The notes beneath the pieces were generated by a model. That model worked only from the letters and a program-made list of their open reading frames with translations, was not told the DNA's origin and did not search any database. Positions 53,470 through 61,084 of a DNA stretch of 64,000 nt are shown here, piece by piece. Position numbers and translations under genes: made by a program. This DNA is from GCA-002728855 sp036340635 (GTDB taxonomy: Bacteria > Bacteroidota > Bacteroidia > Flavobacteriales > Flavobacteriaceae). Each line of letters begins with the position of its first letter. Positions within the stretch are counted from its first letter, which is position 1. The stretch spans positions 1 through 64,000 of the forward strand of contig JAYYYF010000011.1 in the NCBI GenBank assembly GCA_036340635.1, in the 5' to 3' direction.

Positions 53470-53510
53470 GCAAACGTAACATATTTTTTAATGAGAAGCA
53501 AACGTTACAT
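53470..53510 (-). promoter_or_regulatory. promoter with direct-repeat operator before DUF6249-XRE
   Basis: GCAAACGTAACAT (53470-53482) and GCAAACGTTACAT (53498-53510) differ by one base and are 28 bp apart. On the minus strand the first contains TACGTTTG (a TAnnTTTG -7 box) and the second TTTG at a 20-nt spacing, so the repeats hold the two promoter boxes. An ATGTAACG/CGTTACAT inverted repeat (53463-53470 and 53503-53510) flanks them. The XRE protein is the natural binder. Confidence 0.65.
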
Positions 53511-53563
53511 GAAAAAATTTTAACTTTATATATCATTGTAATAATTTGATATAACTTAGATGT

Positions 53564-53764
53564 ATGATTTGTATAAAAACTCATATCCCAAAAGAAGTCT
53601 GTGAAATTGATGATGAATTAAAGGCAATCTATCATAGTAAAGATTCTATTTGCATCTGGATTTTTAAAAGTAGAATTGATAGAAATAAGTTTATGAATGA
53701 AACAATTGGAATGCTTAAAAAAGAAAGAGAAGATTATTATATCTCAAATTATAAGAAAACATGA
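53564..53764 (+). CDS. small hypothetical protein
   Basis: ORF of 66 aa with no recognised domain. It is rich in Lys and Ile, has three Cys, and lacks a signal or membrane helix. The base composition is AT-rich like the core genome, unlike the YHYH gene it overlaps by 4 nt (ATGA), suggesting translational coupling. The function is unknown. It could be the remnant of a larger gene cut by the insertion of the YHYH gene. Confidence 0.5.
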   Translation: MICIKTHIPKEVCEIDDELKAIYHSKDSICIWIFKSRIDRNKFMNETIGMLKKEREDYYISNYKKT

Positions 53765-54987
53765 AGAAATATCTACTTGTAGTTTTATTGGCTGGACTTT
53801 GGAGTTGTAAAAAAGAATCTTCTGAAAAACCAGCTGACACGGATATATATAATAGCAATCCGGATATGGATGGGCAATTTTTTGATGCGGTACTTGTAAA
53901 CAGAAACCCGGACTGCAGATGCTATGCGACGGATGCAAACAATGGTGACTACGGATCGAGTTTGATTTCGGACCTATCGAATAACATCAATGACGCCATC
54001 AGCAAGGTTCATATTGATCTGGTCATAGTAAGCGACTGGAATGCCGATGATTATAACTATAATAATGTGACGTTGACCAATGATCCGGAGCTTGCGACTC
54101 ATTGCAGAGTCACATCGAACATGATCCCGAATCATAATTTTGGTGTAGAGGTCACTGGAGCTGATGGTGATGGATGGGTAAATGCAATTGATCATTCGGA
54201 CATTGAAGTCACCTATATTCCTGTGGACCCAGTTCGGACCAATACGGCTAGGGATACGCCGAGAAATCCACCTACTTTTGACTTTGATGGCATTCTATTG
54301 AATGGTGTTGGCATCTCCATGGACTCTGGTTTTTGCTACAACCCGGGCGTGACCACAGGACCAAAACATCTTCGATCAAATGAGGCTGGAAACACCTCAG
54401 GATGCGGACCACAAAGTTCGTGGTTTGAGTTACCAGCGTACACGATCTGGCATCACGGTGCAGAAAATATGGCTGCTGTTTTTGATAGTTATTTCGCACA
54501 CGGATACGTAGGTACCTACCACTATCACGCGTTAACTCACCCACTTCAAGAAGATACCGATCAAACGAAACCGCCTGCCAACGGTGATGGTTCTCCAGTT
54601 ATTGGATTCGCACCAGATGGTTTCCCAATCTATGGGCATTGGTTCATCAACACTAACAATCAACTCGTGAAGGCCCAATCTGGTTACGAAATATATACAA
54701 CCAACTCGCGCACACCTATAGCTACTGCTTTGAATGGTACCCCGCCCACTCCTTGGGACATTGCAAACAATCCCGATGACTTTGCTAGTGACTTTGGACT
54801 CGAAATGGGACGTTATGAAGAAGACTGGTATTTTGCTGGTACGGGAAATCTCGATGAGTGTAATGGGGCCTACGATGTGAATGGAGACTACGGCTACTAT
54901 ATAACTGATAAATACCCCTTCACTCCGCCCTGCACCTTCGGTATACGTGATCCGTCATTTGGTAAAAAATCACCGACTCTCCCATGA
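53761..54987 (+). CDS. YHYH domain lipoprotein, likely acquired
   Basis: Lipoprotein of 408 aa with lipobox GLWSC (Cys16). A YHYH domain follows: the GTYHYHAL motif is at 251-258, followed by GFAPDGFPIYGHW near 288, both family hallmarks. Many Cys residues suggest disulfides. YHYH proteins are surface or secreted proteins of unclear function, and I cannot assign a ligand. Codon and base use are strikingly different: sampled 60-base lines count 48-50% GC, against about 27-30% in the core. The first 30 codons are AT-rich, which suggests a host signal-peptide region fused to foreign sequence. Confidence 0.88.
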   Translation: MKKYLLVVLLAGLWSCKKESSEKPADTDIYNSNPDMDGQFFDAVLVNRNPDCRCYATDANNGDYGSSLISDLSNNINDAISKVHIDLVIVSDWNADDYNYNNVTLTNDPELATHCRVTSNMIPNHNFGVEVTGADGDGWVNAIDHSDIEVTYIPVDPVRTNTARDTPRNPPTFDFDGILLNGVGISMDSGFCYNPGVTTGPKHLRSNEAGNTSGCGPQSSWFELPAYTIWHHGAENMAAVFDSYFAHGYVGTYHYHALTHPLQEDTDQTKPPANGDGSPVIGFAPDGFPIYGHWFINTNNQLVKAQSGYEIYTTNSRTPIATALNGTPPTPWDIANNPDDFASDFGLEMGRYEEDWYFAGTGNLDECNGAYDVNGDYGYYITDKYPFTPPCTFGIRDPSFGKKSPTLP

Positions 54988-55050
54988 CGGAGAGCAAAAG
55001 GTTCATGTTGTATATCATATACAGCTAATTATTTTTTATTAAATTGCATT
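54988..55050. other. intergenic junction with inverted repeats after the YHYH gene
   Basis: The stretch between the YHYH stop and the next frame holds two inverted repeats. A 6-bp stem CTCTCC/GGAGAG (54977-54994) spans the stop codon. A near-perfect palindrome TGTATAT-C-ATATACA lies at 55009-55023. Neither has a clean T-run next to it, so terminator function is uncertain. Composition changes from GC-rich to AT-rich here. Confidence 0.4.
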
Positions 55051-55179
55051 ATGACATCTAAATATAGACCCTCAAAAGTTTCAACAAACTTTTTAGACCA
55101 ATTAGCAAAAATTTTGAGTTTTTCACCTTCAAAAACAAGAAGAGAAGCCATCAAACAAAAAAGAAGTCAAAGAAGATAA
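55051..55179 (+). CDS. 42-aa basic ORF ending at a mosaic junction
   Basis: A short ATG-started frame ending RREAIKQKRSQRR, with many Lys and Arg and no hydrophobic segment. No homologue is recognised. Its stop codon coincides with the point where isomerase similarity starts in another frame. It may be the beginning of a different, truncated gene left by the rearrangement, or not coding. Confidence 0.25.
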   Translation: MTSKYRPSKVSTNFLDQLAKILSFSPSKTRREAIKQKRSQRR

Positions 55180-55487
55180 ATTTTTCAAAATTATTAAGAA
55201 AATTACCATCTGATTTTATTAAAGTTAACTATGATACAGGAAACAGCTCATGTTTTGGTTACAATATTGAGGAAGAATTTGAGGCATATGGGGATAGAAT
55301 TACAGATATTCATATTAAAGACAGAAAAATGGGAGGAGAATCAGTAGAATTAGGTAATGGTGATTTTGATTTTGAAATGGGAGTTAAAGCAATACAAAAC
55401 ATTAATTATGAAGGATTAATAATTCTACAAGCATACAGGAATGATGAAGGAATAGAGATTTTTGATAAACAATATAAATTTTTCTAG
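55176..55487 (+). pseudogene. 3' remnant of a TIM-barrel sugar-phosphate isomerase/epimerase
   Basis: About 103 codons in frame encode the C-terminal part of a xylose-isomerase-like TIM-barrel protein. NYDTGNSSCFGYNIEEEFEAYG, then ITDIHIKDRKMGGESVELGNGDFDF and a final GLIILQAYR block are typical of isomerases in surface-glycan loci. The family is about 270 aa long, so roughly the first 60% is missing. No start codon precedes the similarity; the frame stays open back to 55068 but is unrelated there. It is followed 19 bp later by the CMP-sugar synthetase gene. Confidence 0.75.
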
Positions 55488-55506
55488 ATAGATTTAAAGA
55501 AATTAT

Positions 55507-56241
55507 ATGAAAACAATTGCTTTAATACCAGCACGTTCGGGATCAAAAGGAGTTATAAATAAAAACATAAAAAACCTTGGGGGACTCCCTTTAATAGCCT
55601 ACAGTATTATAGCAGCTAAAATGATACCAAATATTTCGGATGTAATAGTTTCTACAGATTCTCATGAGTATGCTAAGATAGCTAATAAATATGGAGCAAA
55701 AACACCTTTTTTAAGACCAAAATCTATTTCCAAAGATAGTTCAACTGATCTTGAAATGGTTGAACATTTTTTGAACTGGTATAAACAAAACATGAACGAA
55801 ATCCCACATCAAATTATACATTTAAGACCTACAACGCCTTTAAGGGATCCTAAAATAATAAAAGAAGCTATTCAGTATATTAATCAAAACGGAAATTCTA
55901 CTTCTTTAAGATCAGGTCATAAAGCTTCAGAGTCACCATTTAAATGGTTCATGAAAGGAAAAAACGGGTTTTTTAAGCCAATGATTAATGGGGCAACTTC
56001 AGATGAAATAAATCGGCCTAGACAAGATTTTCCTGATGTATTCATACCTAATGGATATGTGGATATTATTAAAAGTGATACTGTATTTAAAACTAAATCG
56101 CTTCATGGAAAAAATATGTTAGTTTTTGAATCTTCGAGAGCATATGAAATTGACAATAATGATGATTTCAGTTATCTTGAGTATGAATTAAAAAAGAAGG
56201 GGTCTCCAATTATAGATTTTATTAAAAGTTCTAAAATTTAA
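55507..56241 (+). CDS. acylneuraminate cytidylyltransferase family protein (CMP-sugar synthetase)
   Basis: Nucleotidyltransferase of 244 aa related to NeuA/PseF/KdsB enzymes, which activate nonulosonic or related acids with CTP. The CTP-binding motif IALIPARSGSKGVINKNIKNLGG is at 4-26, followed by VIVSTDSHEYAKIANKYGA (about 46-64) and IHLRPTTPLRD (about 103-113). NRPRQDFPDVFIPNGYVDII is near 178. No neuB or glycosyltransferase is adjacent, so the acid activated is unknown. It is the first intact gene of a four-gene cassette. Confidence 0.9.
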   Translation: MKTIALIPARSGSKGVINKNIKNLGGLPLIAYSIIAAKMIPNISDVIVSTDSHEYAKIANKYGAKTPFLRPKSISKDSSTDLEMVEHFLNWYKQNMNEIPHQIIHLRPTTPLRDPKIIKEAIQYINQNGNSTSLRSGHKASESPFKWFMKGKNGFFKPMINGATSDEINRPRQDFPDVFIPNGYVDIIKSDTVFKTKSLHGKNMLVFESSRAYEIDNNDDFSYLEYELKKKGSPIIDFIKSSKI

Positions 56242-56242
56242 C

Positions 56243-57637
56243 ATGATGTCTAGATTAAGATTTTCTCACAAACCCAAAAAAGTAAAAAAAATCAATACCA
56301 AATATAGAATTATTTGCACTTCAATTCCTGTTCCTGAAAGTATTCCTATTTTGAATAGAATTTATGAAACAGAATCGCACTCGATGCATGGACAACTTCC
56401 AATTATATGGGATAGAGCGGAAGGATTTCAGGTTTATGATTCATGGGGAAATAAATGGTTAGATTTCTCCAGCACTATTTTTGTAGCTAATGCGGGGCAT
56501 TCAAATAAAAGAATAGTTAATGCAATAAAAAAACTTGTTGAAAAACCATTATTACAAACATATACATATACTTCTCCTGAACGCTATAAGTATTTAGACT
56601 ATTTAATAAAAAACACCCCTAGTCAATTTCAAAAAGCTTTTTTATTATCAGCTGGGACAGAAGCTACTGAGGCATCATTAAAGCTAATGAGATTAAATGG
56701 AATTAAAACTGGAAAGAGAAAAGGAGGTATTCTCTGCTTTGAAGGCAATTACCATGGAAGGACAATTGGGGCTCAGATGATGGGAGGGAATTCTTCCCAA
56801 AAAGATTGGATAGGTTATTTAGATCCAAATATATATCATATTTCTTTCCCTTATTCTTGGGAGGAAGAAGCTGTCAATAATCCAAAATTATTTTTCAGAA
56901 AATCCATAGAAAAATTGATTAATGAGAAAGGAATTGATGTTAAAAAAGACTTGTGTGGAATAATGATGGAAACATTTCAGGGATGGGCTGCAGAGTTCTA
57001 TCCAAAAGAGTATGTTCAAGAATTATCATTATTTGCCAAGGAAAATGACTTATTGTTGGCTTTTGACGAAATGCAAGCTGGATTTGGTAGGACGGGGGAA
57101 TTATTTGGATATATGAATTATGAGGTTGAACCAGATCTTATTGCTTGTGGAAAAGGAGCTAGCTCTAGCCTGCCATTATCAATTGTTTTAGGAAGCAGAA
57201 AAATTATGGATTTACCTGAAGTTGGTTCAATGAGTTCTACACATTCTGCTAACCCAATGGTATGTGCAGCAGGATTAGCGAATATGAAGTCTTTATTAGA
57301 GGATGGTTTAATTGATAATTCGAAAAATTTAGGTGTCCAGTTTCATAAACAATTAGATAAGATAAAAATGAGATTTTCCTCGTATATTTCTCGTATAAAC
57401 GGGAAGGGTTTATTGGCGGCAATAATATTTAATGACATCAAAAATAAACCACTGAATTCTCTATGTGATTTAATTTGTGAAAAATGTTTACAAAAGGGAT
57501 TATTAGTTGTTCATACAGGGAGAGAGTCAATAAAACTTGCCCCCCCATTGAATATTAATGAAGAAGCCATTCTTGAAGGTCTTTCTGTTCTTGAAGAGTC
57601 AATTCATGAAAGTATAAAAGAGGTTTATGATAAGTAA
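56243..57637 (+). CDS. class III PLP-dependent aminotransferase
   Basis: Aminotransferase of 464 aa similar to the ornithine/glutamate-1-semialdehyde family. LDFSSTIFVANAGHSNKRIV is near residue 74, and the PLP-phosphate site FLLSAGTEATEASLKLMR near 133. LLAFDEMQAGFGRTGELFGY (with the PLP Asp) is near 272, and the lysine in LIACGKGASSSLPLSI near 303. It starts 1 nt after the synthetase stop and overlaps the VOC gene by 11 nt. In surface-glycan loci, such enzymes may add an amino group to a keto sugar or acid, but no substrate can be named. Confidence 0.9.
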   Translation: MMSRLRFSHKPKKVKKINTKYRIICTSIPVPESIPILNRIYETESHSMHGQLPIIWDRAEGFQVYDSWGNKWLDFSSTIFVANAGHSNKRIVNAIKKLVEKPLLQTYTYTSPERYKYLDYLIKNTPSQFQKAFLLSAGTEATEASLKLMRLNGIKTGKRKGGILCFEGNYHGRTIGAQMMGGNSSQKDWIGYLDPNIYHISFPYSWEEEAVNNPKLFFRKSIEKLINEKGIDVKKDLCGIMMETFQGWAAEFYPKEYVQELSLFAKENDLLLAFDEMQAGFGRTGELFGYMNYEVEPDLIACGKGASSSLPLSIVLGSRKIMDLPEVGSMSSTHSANPMVCAAGLANMKSLLEDGLIDNSKNLGVQFHKQLDKIKMRFSSYISRINGKGLLAAIIFNDIKNKPLNSLCDLICEKCLQKGLLVVHTGRESIKLAPPLNINEEAILEGLSVLEESIHESIKEVYDK

Positions 57638-58061
57638 AACAAGACATACAGGTATAGTTGTAATGAATCTTTCAAAATCTATTTTCTTTTATGAGAAATT
57701 GGGGTTTAAATTGGATTCAAGAAAAATTGAGACTGGAGATTATATTGATCAATTAGTGGGAATTAAACAAACTAAATTGGAATGGGCCAAATTAAAATTG
57801 CCTGATAATTCACTTCTTGAATTGTTACAATACCATTCTCACCCATTATTTAATTCAAATAAAATACAAGAATCAAATAGATTAGGCTGTTCTCATATTG
57901 CATTTACTGTAGACAATATAGAAACAGTAATAAATCAAATTATAATTAATGGAGGAAAATCTGATAGAAATTTTCAAGTTTCTCCTGATGGGCGTGTAAA
58001 GGTTGTTTATTGCTATGACTTAGAAGGTAATATTTTAGAAATAGTTGAGGAATTAAAATAA
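57627..58061 (+). CDS. VOC family (glyoxalase/dioxygenase-like) protein
   Basis: Single-domain protein of 144 aa with the paired beta-alpha-beta-beta-beta repeats of the vicinal-oxygen-chelate fold. HTGIVVMNLSKSIFFYEKLGF (7-27) and CSHIAFTVDNIETVI (about 90-104) are the two repeat starts. LEGNILEIVEEL at the end supplies the Glu metal ligand, with His7 and His92 as likely others. Methylmalonyl-CoA epimerase-like or isomerase chemistry is possible. It is translationally coupled to the aminotransferase. Confidence 0.87.
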   Translation: MISKTRHTGIVVMNLSKSIFFYEKLGFKLDSRKIETGDYIDQLVGIKQTKLEWAKLKLPDNSLLELLQYHSHPLFNSNKIQESNRLGCSHIAFTVDNIETVINQIIINGGKSDRNFQVSPDGRVKVVYCYDLEGNILEIVEELK

Positions 58062-58067
58062 AAATGT

Positions 58068-58730
58068 GTGGCAGATTATTTAAAAGTTATTTATGATACA
58101 GAGTCCCATCCTTTAAATTCTTATCCCAGGAAACTGGCAGAATATTTATTTAAATTATATAAATTAAAAAAAGAAGATAAATTTTTAGAGCCAGGATGTG
58201 GAAGAGGTGAGTTTTTAAATGAATTTAAAAAACTTGGATTAAAATGTTATGGAATTGATATATCACCTGAAGCTGGATCATTTTGTCCAGAAGTAGAAAT
58301 AAAAAAAGAGATTGATTTGGAAAATGATAAATGGCCTTATCCTGATAATTATTTTGATTGTATATACAATAAATCTTTGATGGAGCACTTATATTATCCT
58401 GAAAAATTTTTGAATGAAGCAAAAAGAGTACTAAAACCTGGGGGAAAAATACTTTGTTTAATCCCAGACTGGGAAGCAAATTATAAAACTTATTTTGATG
58501 ATTTTACTCACAGAACGCCTTTCACAAAAATTTCTCTTCATGATATTTTATCAATGACAGATTATAAAAATATCAATGTGGTTAAATTCAGACAACTTCC
58601 AATCGTATGGAAATTTCCAATTATAAATATTTTTTGTGTTTTGATATCTCCCTTTGTTCCTGTTAGGACAAAAAACAAGTTTTTAAGGTGGTCAAGAGAA
58701 TTAATGTTGTTAGGTTATGCAACTAAATAA
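58068..58730 (+). CDS. class I SAM-dependent methyltransferase
   Basis: Methyltransferase of 220 aa. Motif I is FLEPGCGRGEFLNEFKKLG (about 39-57), with an acidic YGIDIS loop, WPYPDNYFDCIYNKSLMEHL as motif II/III and LKPGGKILCLIPD near 123. The C-terminus has a hydrophobic stretch (IINIFCVLISPFVPV). The start is GTG, because the VOC stop lies in frame just upstream and no ATG follows until motif III. It is the last gene of the cassette, before tRNA-Ser. The methyl acceptor is unknown. Confidence 0.88.
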   Translation: MADYLKVIYDTESHPLNSYPRKLAEYLFKLYKLKKEDKFLEPGCGRGEFLNEFKKLGLKCYGIDISPEAGSFCPEVEIKKEIDLENDKWPYPDNYFDCIYNKSLMEHLYYPEKFLNEAKRVLKPGGKILCLIPDWEANYKTYFDDFTHRTPFTKISLHDILSMTDYKNINVVKFRQLPIVWKFPIINIFCVLISPFVPVRTKNKFLRWSRELMLLGYATK

Positions 58731-58743
58731 AAATTCAACTTAG

Positions 58744-58831
58744 CAGAGAGGAAGGGATTCGAACCCTCGATACGCTATTAACGTATACACGCTTTCCAAG
58801 CGTGCGCCTTAAGCCACTCGGCCACCTCTCT
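58744..58831 (-). tRNA. tRNA-Ser(GGA)
   Basis: The minus-strand cloverleaf has acceptor AGAGAGG paired with CCTCTCT, discriminator G, U8, D arm GCCGAGTGG, anticodon loop TTGGAAA (anticodon GGA), the long variable arm of tRNA-Ser and T arm GGTTCGAATCC. Its 3' end faces the accessory cassette. No direct repeat of this end was found by eye at the far border. Confidence 0.97.
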
Positions 58832-58858
58832 AATTATAATCAACAAAACTAAATACTA

Positions 58859-59770
58859 TCACTTTTTTAATTTAAAAATTGCATTTATATGGTTAATATT
58901 TGTCTCACAACATCCCCCTAGAATTGTTGCACCTGATGATTTAAATTTTTCTGCAAATTCTGCAAATTTTTTTGCTGTCAAATCTTTTCTTTTCCCCAAA
59001 AACTCATTTGGATTTTTTGATATACTTTTTGAATAACTATTATTATAACCTGATTTTGGATTGGTAAGTTTGAATCCATTAAGCTTAAAACCAAAGGGTA
59101 GCCCTAGGCTTTGAAGTTCTTTAAGATTCAATTCAAAATTTTCAGGAGAGACACACGACAACATTAAGCCCATTAAATTATCATGATCAATTTTATGAAT
59201 TATATCTGAAATTTTTTCATCACTTGGTAACCTTGTCCCTTCTGAAATATGAGCGCCTATTAAGTACGGTTTTTTAAATTTTTTTATTGCTCGAATCGCC
59301 TGTCTAATTTCATTTACACTACTTAAAACCTCAAGATAAAAAAAATCAATATATGGATTTATAAGTTTAGCTTGATCATAAAAATTATCGCGTATTTCTT
59401 GATTTTTTCTTAAGTCAGCTTGATACACAAAGTTTTGTGGAGGTAAGCCTCCAGCTACAAAAACACCATTATTTAACATTTTAGCTTTTTGAGCAATTTC
59501 TCCAGCTTTAATATTTAAATATTCAAATTTTTCTTCAATATTATTTTCACGAAGTTTAATTCTTTTTGTACTAAATGTTGTTGTAACAATTATTTCTGCT
59601 CCTGCATTTATAAAATCTAAATGTGTATCTAAAACGAGTTGATGGTAATTTTTATTTAAAAGTGCACTGGCACTCCATAAAGTGCCTTTTGGCTCAAGTC
59701 CTCGAGCTAGTAACTCTTGACCCATTCCACCATCCATAATTCTTAATTCTTTAAAAAAATTTTTATTCAT
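58859..59770 (-). CDS. homocysteine S-methyltransferase family protein
   Basis: Zinc-dependent methyltransferase of 303 aa from the ATG at MNKNFFKEL; the frame extends five codons to a TTG. The TIM barrel begins IMDGGMGQELLARGL. The Zn-binding Cys residues are seen in LMLSCVSPENF (about residue 203) and in ILGGCCETNINHI near the C-terminus. The methyl donor may be S-methylmethionine (MmuM type), but specificity is not certain. It follows tatD by 12 bp on the same strand. Confidence 0.88.
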   Translation of the reverse strand: MNKNFFKELRIMDGGMGQELLARGLEPKGTLWSASALLNKNYHQLVLDTHLDFINAGAEIIVTTTFSTKRIKLRENNIEEKFEYLNIKAGEIAQKAKMLNNGVFVAGGLPPQNFVYQADLRKNQEIRDNFYDQAKLINPYIDFFYLEVLSSVNEIRQAIRAIKKFKKPYLIGAHISEGTRLPSDEKISDIIHKIDHDNLMGLMLSCVSPENFELNLKELQSLGLPFGFKLNGFKLTNPKSGYNNSYSKSISKNPNEFLGKRKDLTAKKFAEFAEKFKSSGATILGGCCETNINHINAIFKLKK

Positions 59771-59797
59771 TTTTATTTTTTTCAATTAGAAAAATTA

Positions 59798-60565
59798 TCA
59801 AAACTTAAATAAAGAAAGAGCATTTTTTGTTGTTCTTTTAGCAAGCTCTTCCGGAGAAATATTATAAATCTCTGATAGTTTTAATAAAACATTTGTAAGA
59901 TATGAACTCTCATTTCTTTTACCTCTATAAGGAACAGGAGCCAAATATGGACTGTCTGTTTCCAAAACAATATTTTCTATTGGTATCTTCTGTAAAACTT
60001 TCTCAAGATCATTATTTTTAAAGGTAACAACACCTCCTATCCCAAGTTTAAAATTTAATTCAATCGCTCTTTCGGCATAATTAATATCGCCTGTAAAACA
60101 ATGGAAAACACCTGTTAAATTTTCTCCTTTATGTCCTTCAATTATTTCAAAAATTTCATCAAAAGCCTCTCTACAATGAATTACAATAGGCAGCTCATAA
60201 GATTTTGCTAGAAGAATTTGTTTCTCAAAAGCTTTTTGTTGCTCAATCAAATACTTTTTCTCTCTATATAAATCTATTCCTATCTCCCCGATTGCAAAAA
60301 ATTTATCCTTTAAAAGTAGTTCCTCAACAATTGCTAGTTCTTCTTCATAATTTTCTTTAACATAATTAGGGTGAAGTCCCATCATTAAATAAATATGCTT
60401 CGGGAATTTTTTTTTCAAATCAAACATGCGGCTATGATATTTAGAATCAATTGATGGAATAAAAAAATGATTTATACCGACATCAATAGCTTTTTTAATT
60501 ACTTCCTCTCTATCATTATCGAAATCTTTTAAATAAAGGTGTGTATGGGTGTCTATTAATTGCAT
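59798..60565 (-). CDS. tatD: TatD family hydrolase
   Basis: Metal-dependent deoxyribonuclease/hydrolase of 255 aa. The metal ligands lie in LIDTHTHLYLKDF at the N-terminus, AIGEIGIDLYR, PIVIHCREAFDE, VFHCFTGD and LETDSPYLAPVPYRGKRNESS. This is the YcfH/TatD type found in nearly all bacteria, implicated in DNA repair or D-aminoacyl-tRNA quality control. It is divergent from the retropepsin-like gene. Confidence 0.95.
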   Translation of the reverse strand: MQLIDTHTHLYLKDFDNDREEVIKKAIDVGINHFFIPSIDSKYHSRMFDLKKKFPKHIYLMMGLHPNYVKENYEEELAIVEELLLKDKFFAIGEIGIDLYREKKYLIEQQKAFEKQILLAKSYELPIVIHCREAFDEIFEIIEGHKGENLTGVFHCFTGDINYAERAIELNFKLGIGGVVTFKNNDLEKVLQKIPIENIVLETDSPYLAPVPYRGKRNESSYLTNVLLKLSEIYNISPEELAKRTTKNALSLFKF

Positions 60566-60649
60566 AATTTAAACTAATATAATTCCAAATATTTTTTTTA
60601 CTTCTTATTATTCTAAAATTTTAATTTACTTTACATCTTTACTTTTCAA

Positions 60650-61084
60650 ATGATAAAAAAGTTTTTAGATAAAAGTGGATACATTGCCATAAATTTAAAA
60701 AAAACAAAGAGTCAACATTTAACTTGCATTCTAAAAATCAATGGAGTCAAAGGCCTTTTCCTAATTGATACTGGTGCTTCAAATAGTTGTATAAATAAAA
60801 ATGAAAAGGAAATCTTTAACCAAGTTGACAAAAACCTGGAAATTGAGGGTTCAGGTGCTGGAAAAGAAAAACTAAATCTAAAAATGACTCAAAAAAGTAC
60901 AGTTGAATATAGATCTAGAAAAATTGGAAACTTTTCTTTTCTGCTTTTAGATATGGATCATATAAATGAAACTATGTTAAAAAGTGGAGGAAATGCAATA
61001 AATGGAATTATTGGAGCAGATTTTTTAAAAAAAACGAAGGCAATTATTTGTTATAAACCCTTAGCCTTTTTTTTAAAGGCCTAA
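60650..61084 (+). CDS. retropepsin-like aspartic protease domain protein
   Basis: Protein of 144 aa with a single aspartic-protease (clan AA) domain: the active-site motif FLIDTGASNSCI (Asp40) and the downstream hydrophobic-Gly motif INGIIGADFLKK (about 118-129). Such domains work as homodimers. There is no signal peptide or membrane helix, so a cytosolic role is likely. The 3' end overlaps the convergent odhB gene by 12 nt. Confidence 0.9.
   Translation: MIKKFLDKSGYIAINLKKTKSQHLTCILKINGVKGLFLIDTGASNSCINKNEKEIFNQVDKNLEIEGSGAGKEKLNLKMTQKSTVEYRSRKIGNFSFLLLDMDHINETMLKSGGNAINGIIGADFLKKTKAIICYKPLAFFLKA

Noticed and set aside
52755..55100. Possible direct repeat of the tRNA-Ser 3' end marking the left border of an integrative element.
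   Set aside because: The tRNA end (GAGGGTTCGAATCCCTCTCTC and its complement) was sought by eye through this region and not found. No integrase is present, so an integrated element with att sites is not supported within the window.
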